DNA from: RGIG8782 sp017475895
GTDB taxonomy: Bacteria > Pseudomonadota > Alphaproteobacteria > Rickettsiales > UBA1997
Length of the DNA stretch: 6,133 nucleotides
Assembly: GCA_947167315.1 (NCBI GenBank)
Contig: CAMVHP010000054.1
Location: forward strand, 1 to 6,133
Direction of reading: 5' to 3'
Below, in pieces: positions 4,531 through 6,133 of this stretch. The position numbers and the translations under genes were made by a program. Numbering within the stretch: the first letter of the stretch is position 1; every line of letters starts with the position of its first letter. The notes under the pieces were generated by a model. That model searched no databases, was not told the origin of the DNA, and was given only the letters and a program-made list of their open reading frames with translations.

Positions 4531-4537
4531 CTATATG
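4509..4537 (+). promoter_or_regulatory. Sigma70-like promoter for the 4565 operon
   Basis: A perfect -35 hexamer TTGACA (4509-4514) is followed after 17 nt by TATATG (4532-4537), with TATGAT two bases further on as an alternative -10. The -35 lies inside the loop of the preceding terminator. Transcripts would start near 4544 and serve the gene at 4565 and the tightly packed genes after it. Confidence 0.6.
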
Positions 4538-4564
4538 ATATGGTATAAAAGAGAGGTAACATTT

Positions 4565-4807
4565 ATGTGTAAGATTTGCGACCATATTGCTAATACTCGT
4601 TCCCCATTCCAAATTACTGCTGCGTGGACTGCTAACCAGCGTTCATCCACAATTACCACCGACCTTTCTAAATGTGAAATTGGTTTCTACAATGAAGAAA
4701 CTGACAAATACGAAATGGTTGAATGGAAGGTTTGCCCGGTATGTGGCAAGCAGTTGAAGATTGAACCATGTAAAACAATGGAAGATATTGTAAAGAGGGA
4801 AGGCTAA
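4565..4807 (+). CDS. Small zinc-ribbon hypothetical protein (80 aa)
   Basis: Cysteine pairs at both ends, C2-x2-C5 (MCKIC) and C57-x2-C60 (CPVCG), are spaced like a split, rubredoxin-like zinc ribbon; the part between them looks beta-rich (FQITAAW, RSSTITTDLSK, EIGFYNEETDKYEMVEW). Function unknown; small zinc ribbons of this kind in phages often bind nucleic acid or protein partners. An in-frame ATG at 4535 would add ten residues, but I chose 4565 because only it has a ribosome binding site, within the TAAAAGAGAGGTAA block (4546-4559) that also precedes the 1448 gene, and because 4535 falls inside the promoter. The stop overlaps the next start (TAATG), which implies coupling. Confidence 0.82.
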   Translation: MCKICDHIANTRSPFQITAAWTANQRSSTITTDLSKCEIGFYNEETDKYEMVEWKVCPVCGKQLKIEPCKTMEDIVKREG

Positions 4808-5181
4808 TGTATAAAAGTTCTCGTAGCGAAAACCAACTACAGTTTGATGTAACGAATGTGAAGCTCGGACAGCTCCCAGGTGTGTTTGATTCCGTAACTA
4901 ACGAGGGAGCATTTTTCAAGAATTTCTCCGATGATTGGGCGAATGGATATTGGGAAGATGGCTGGGATGTTGAACCGACCAAGGTAGCAAATACTTGGTT
5001 TGACTATTTGCGTAAGAAAACTGAAGCATGGATTAACCCTGCTTATGATACATTTGATACTGACGATGATTTTGTTTGTAGAACTGTGTATCCCGAAAAT
5101 CAAAAGCGAGATGTAGCAGTTTCTGTAATTTTTGATAACACTAACGATATTGTAGTCGGTTGGTTTATTGACGCCGACTAA
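4807..5181 (+). CDS. Hypothetical acidic phage protein (124 aa)
   Basis: A 124-residue acidic, aromatic-rich protein of unknown function with a Trp/Asp/Gly-rich middle (DDWANGYWEDGWDVEP, residues about 42-57), a helical segment (KVANTWFDYLRKKTEAW) and a hydrophobic C-terminal strand pair (VAVSVIFDNTNDIVVGWFIDAD). One cysteine only; no membrane segment or signal peptide. Its ATG overlaps the preceding stop by one base, so it is probably translationally coupled to the zinc-ribbon gene. A ribosome binding site (GAGGGAAGG) lies just upstream inside that gene. No family recognised. Confidence 0.83.
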   Translation: MYKSSRSENQLQFDVTNVKLGQLPGVFDSVTNEGAFFKNFSDDWANGYWEDGWDVEPTKVANTWFDYLRKKTEAWINPAYDTFDTDDDFVCRTVYPENQKRDVAVSVIFDNTNDIVVGWFIDAD

Positions 5182-5194
5182 AGGAATAAAAACT

Positions 5195-5344
5195 ATGGTA
5201 AATGCTTATTTGGGTATCTTTCTTAAAGATGGTGAACGAAAGACTGTAAAGTATTTGGCGGATAATCTTGAAACTGCTGAACAAGAATTAAAAGAAATCG
5301 CAACATTACAGGGTTCTGTCCTGGAAGATGTTATGGAGGTCTAA
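5195..5344 (+). CDS. Small hypothetical phage protein (49 aa)
   Basis: A 49-residue protein with an N-terminal beta strand (NAYLGIFLKDGERKTVKYL) and an acidic C-terminal helix (ETAEQELKEIATLQG...LEDVMEV). Unknown function. The start is set by AAAGGA overlapping the previous stop, 9 nt before the ATG. Its stop overlaps the next ATG (TAATG). The gene is accepted because of the good ribosome binding site, phage-like codons and tight packing in the operon. Confidence 0.75.
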   Translation: MVNAYLGIFLKDGERKTVKYLADNLETAEQELKEIATLQGSVLEDVMEV

Positions 5345-5508
5345 TGATTTTAGTAACTAAGTCCGAAATTGACGAATTGTGTGCTTCCTATAATCTCACA
5401 ATGACTAACAACAAACCCTTTAATACATTGGTTGGGTTTGCTGTGCCAGATGAAGAACATTTCTATCTCGTTATCTCACACCCAGCATTACACAATGACA
5501 AGGAATAA
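5344..5508 (+). CDS. Small hypothetical phage protein (54 aa)
   Basis: A 54-residue protein of unknown function, coupled to the previous gene by a TAATG overlap and preceded by GGAGG (about 5335-5339), a near-perfect ribosome binding site. It reads MILVTKSEIDELCASYNL at the N-terminus and contains a hydrophobic strand (FYLVISHPALH) near the C-terminus. Too short for a membrane anchor to be convincing. No known motif. Confidence 0.75.
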   Translation: MILVTKSEIDELCASYNLTMTNNKPFNTLVGFAVPDEEHFYLVISHPALHNDKE

Positions 5509-5511
5509 GTT

Positions 5512-5763
5512 GTGTGTTTGGATAAAACATTTAATAATTGCTATCGGGTAACTCGTTTGTTTGATAAGTTTGAAGAACTAGACGATTATGGCCGAGAATC
5601 AAGAATTTTATGCCCGAGAGAAAGAAACATTTTTAAACAAACTCTATTTTCTTTCACAGAATTAAAGCTTCGCCTAAACAAATTGAGTGGTGAACTTAAT
5701 AATTATGTTCGCAACAAAGTAACGAACAAGAATTTAGCAGAAATTAACAGTGATTTTGAATAA
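5512..5763 (+). CDS. Hypothetical phage protein, GTG start (83 aa)
   Basis: An 83-residue, helix-rich and charged protein (DKTFNNCYRVTRLFDKFEELDDYGRES..., TELKLRLNKLSGELNNYVRNKVTNKNLAEINSDFE). The C-terminal half could be a short coiled coil. The start is GTG, chosen because AAGGA (5500-5504) sits 7 nt upstream and no ATG lies in a suitable place. It follows the previous stop by 3 nt. Function unknown. Confidence 0.72.
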   Translation: MCLDKTFNNCYRVTRLFDKFEELDDYGRESRILCPRERNIFKQTLFSFTELKLRLNKLSGELNNYVRNKVTNKNLAEINSDFE

Positions 5764-5777
5764 AGGAGAAATAAACT

Positions 5778-6133
5778 ATGGCAACTAAAACTATTCACGC
5801 ATTTAAGCAGTTATGCGAACGTATCATTATGGGTGGTCCCGAAGACCAGAACTATTACAGTGACGAAGCACAACCAGATGTAGTTTACATTTCAAAGTCG
5901 CTCAATGATGGTGCGAATGACATTAAGTTGTGGTATTCTGTAACCGGCAACGGTCGCCCAGTATATCTCGGATATACATCATTGAATTATTTTCCAAATG
6001 GTTCTCTCATTGTTGATGATGTAAAGCCAACAATTAAGCCAAAGCCACAGCGGGATTATCCAATGAGCCATAAGCAAACTTTGGACTTGGCAAATTCTCG
6101 CTTGGCTAAGTATGGCTTATCAATGGAAAACCT
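5778..6133 (+). CDS. Hypothetical phage protein, 3'-partial
   Basis: The frame is open from the ATG to the window end (118 complete codons). A strong ribosome binding site (AAAGGAGAA) overlaps the preceding stop. Visible features are an N-terminal helix (HAFKQLCERIIMGG), a beta-rich middle (DVVYISKSLNDGANDIKLWYSVTGNGRPVYLGY), a lysine/proline linker (VKPTIKPKPQRDYP, about residues 83-96) and the start of a second helical region (KQTLDLANSRLAKYG). The linker suggests two domains. Function not recognised; the C-terminus lies outside the window. Confidence 0.8.
   Translation, partial: MATKTIHAFKQLCERIIMGGPEDQNYYSDEAQPDVVYISKSLNDGANDIKLWYSVTGNGRPVYLGYTSLNYFPNGSLIVDDVKPTIKPKPQRDYPMSHKQTLDLANSRLAKYGLSMEN

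Noticed and set aside
4535..4564. Upstream ATG extending the zinc-ribbon protein by ten residues
   Set aside because: No ribosome binding site; it overlaps the promoter -10, while ATG 4565 has a strong site at the right distance.
1..6133. CRISPR array, insertion sequence or anti-phage defence module
   Set aside because: No regularly spaced repeats, no transposase or terminal inverted repeats, and no recognisable defence domains; the two nucleases fit homing enzymes.

Overview
The window looks like an accessory, RNA-rich stretch of an AT-rich, T4-like (myovirus-type) bacteriophage genome. The evidence is: two exact TATAAATA boxes, the late-promoter sequence of T4-type phages; free-standing endonuclease genes placed between other genes; scattered tRNA genes without an encoded CCA; and tightly packed, co-directional small genes of unknown function with strong ribosome binding sites and TAATG overlaps. 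Every supported gene is on the + strand. The host cannot be named from the sequence.

Layout. Positions 1-656 hold the 3' part of a zinc-ribbon endonuclease gene. Its reading frame runs straight through a CAU-anticodon tRNA gene (553-636). Immediately behind the tRNA lies about 0.6 kb without a credible gene (about 645-1260). It folds on paper into many perfect stems, including a textbook H-type pseudoknot, and ends in a strong intrinsic terminator. Its size, ornate folding, phage context and position next to a tRNA match the ROOL/GOLLD class of giant phage RNAs, although family membership was not tested. A sigma70-like promoter then drives two small genes (1448-1639 and 1640-2206).

Positions 2207-2935 form a second RNA-rich block. 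In order it holds a T4-type late promoter, a tRNA-like gene whose anticodon arm is broken by an AT hairpin, a compact structured RNA of about 170 nt, a 51-residue basic protein, and a class II tRNA-Ser with the rare anticodon ACT. Positions 3042-3674 encode a second endonuclease of the Vsr-like EDxHD type with two C2H2 fingers. Its leader has the regulatory layout known from T4 I-TevI and lysozyme: an upstream 10-nt element perfectly complementary to the Shine-Dalgarno region, with a late promoter between the two. Only transcripts from the late promoter should expose the ribosome binding site.

The remainder (3682-6133) is a run of seven hypothetical phage genes. A terminator/promoter junction at about 4500-4537 divides the 264-residue gene from the operon that follows. 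The most interesting items are the giant RNA candidate, the 170-nt structured RNA, the odd CAU tRNA, and the late-gated expression of the endonuclease.
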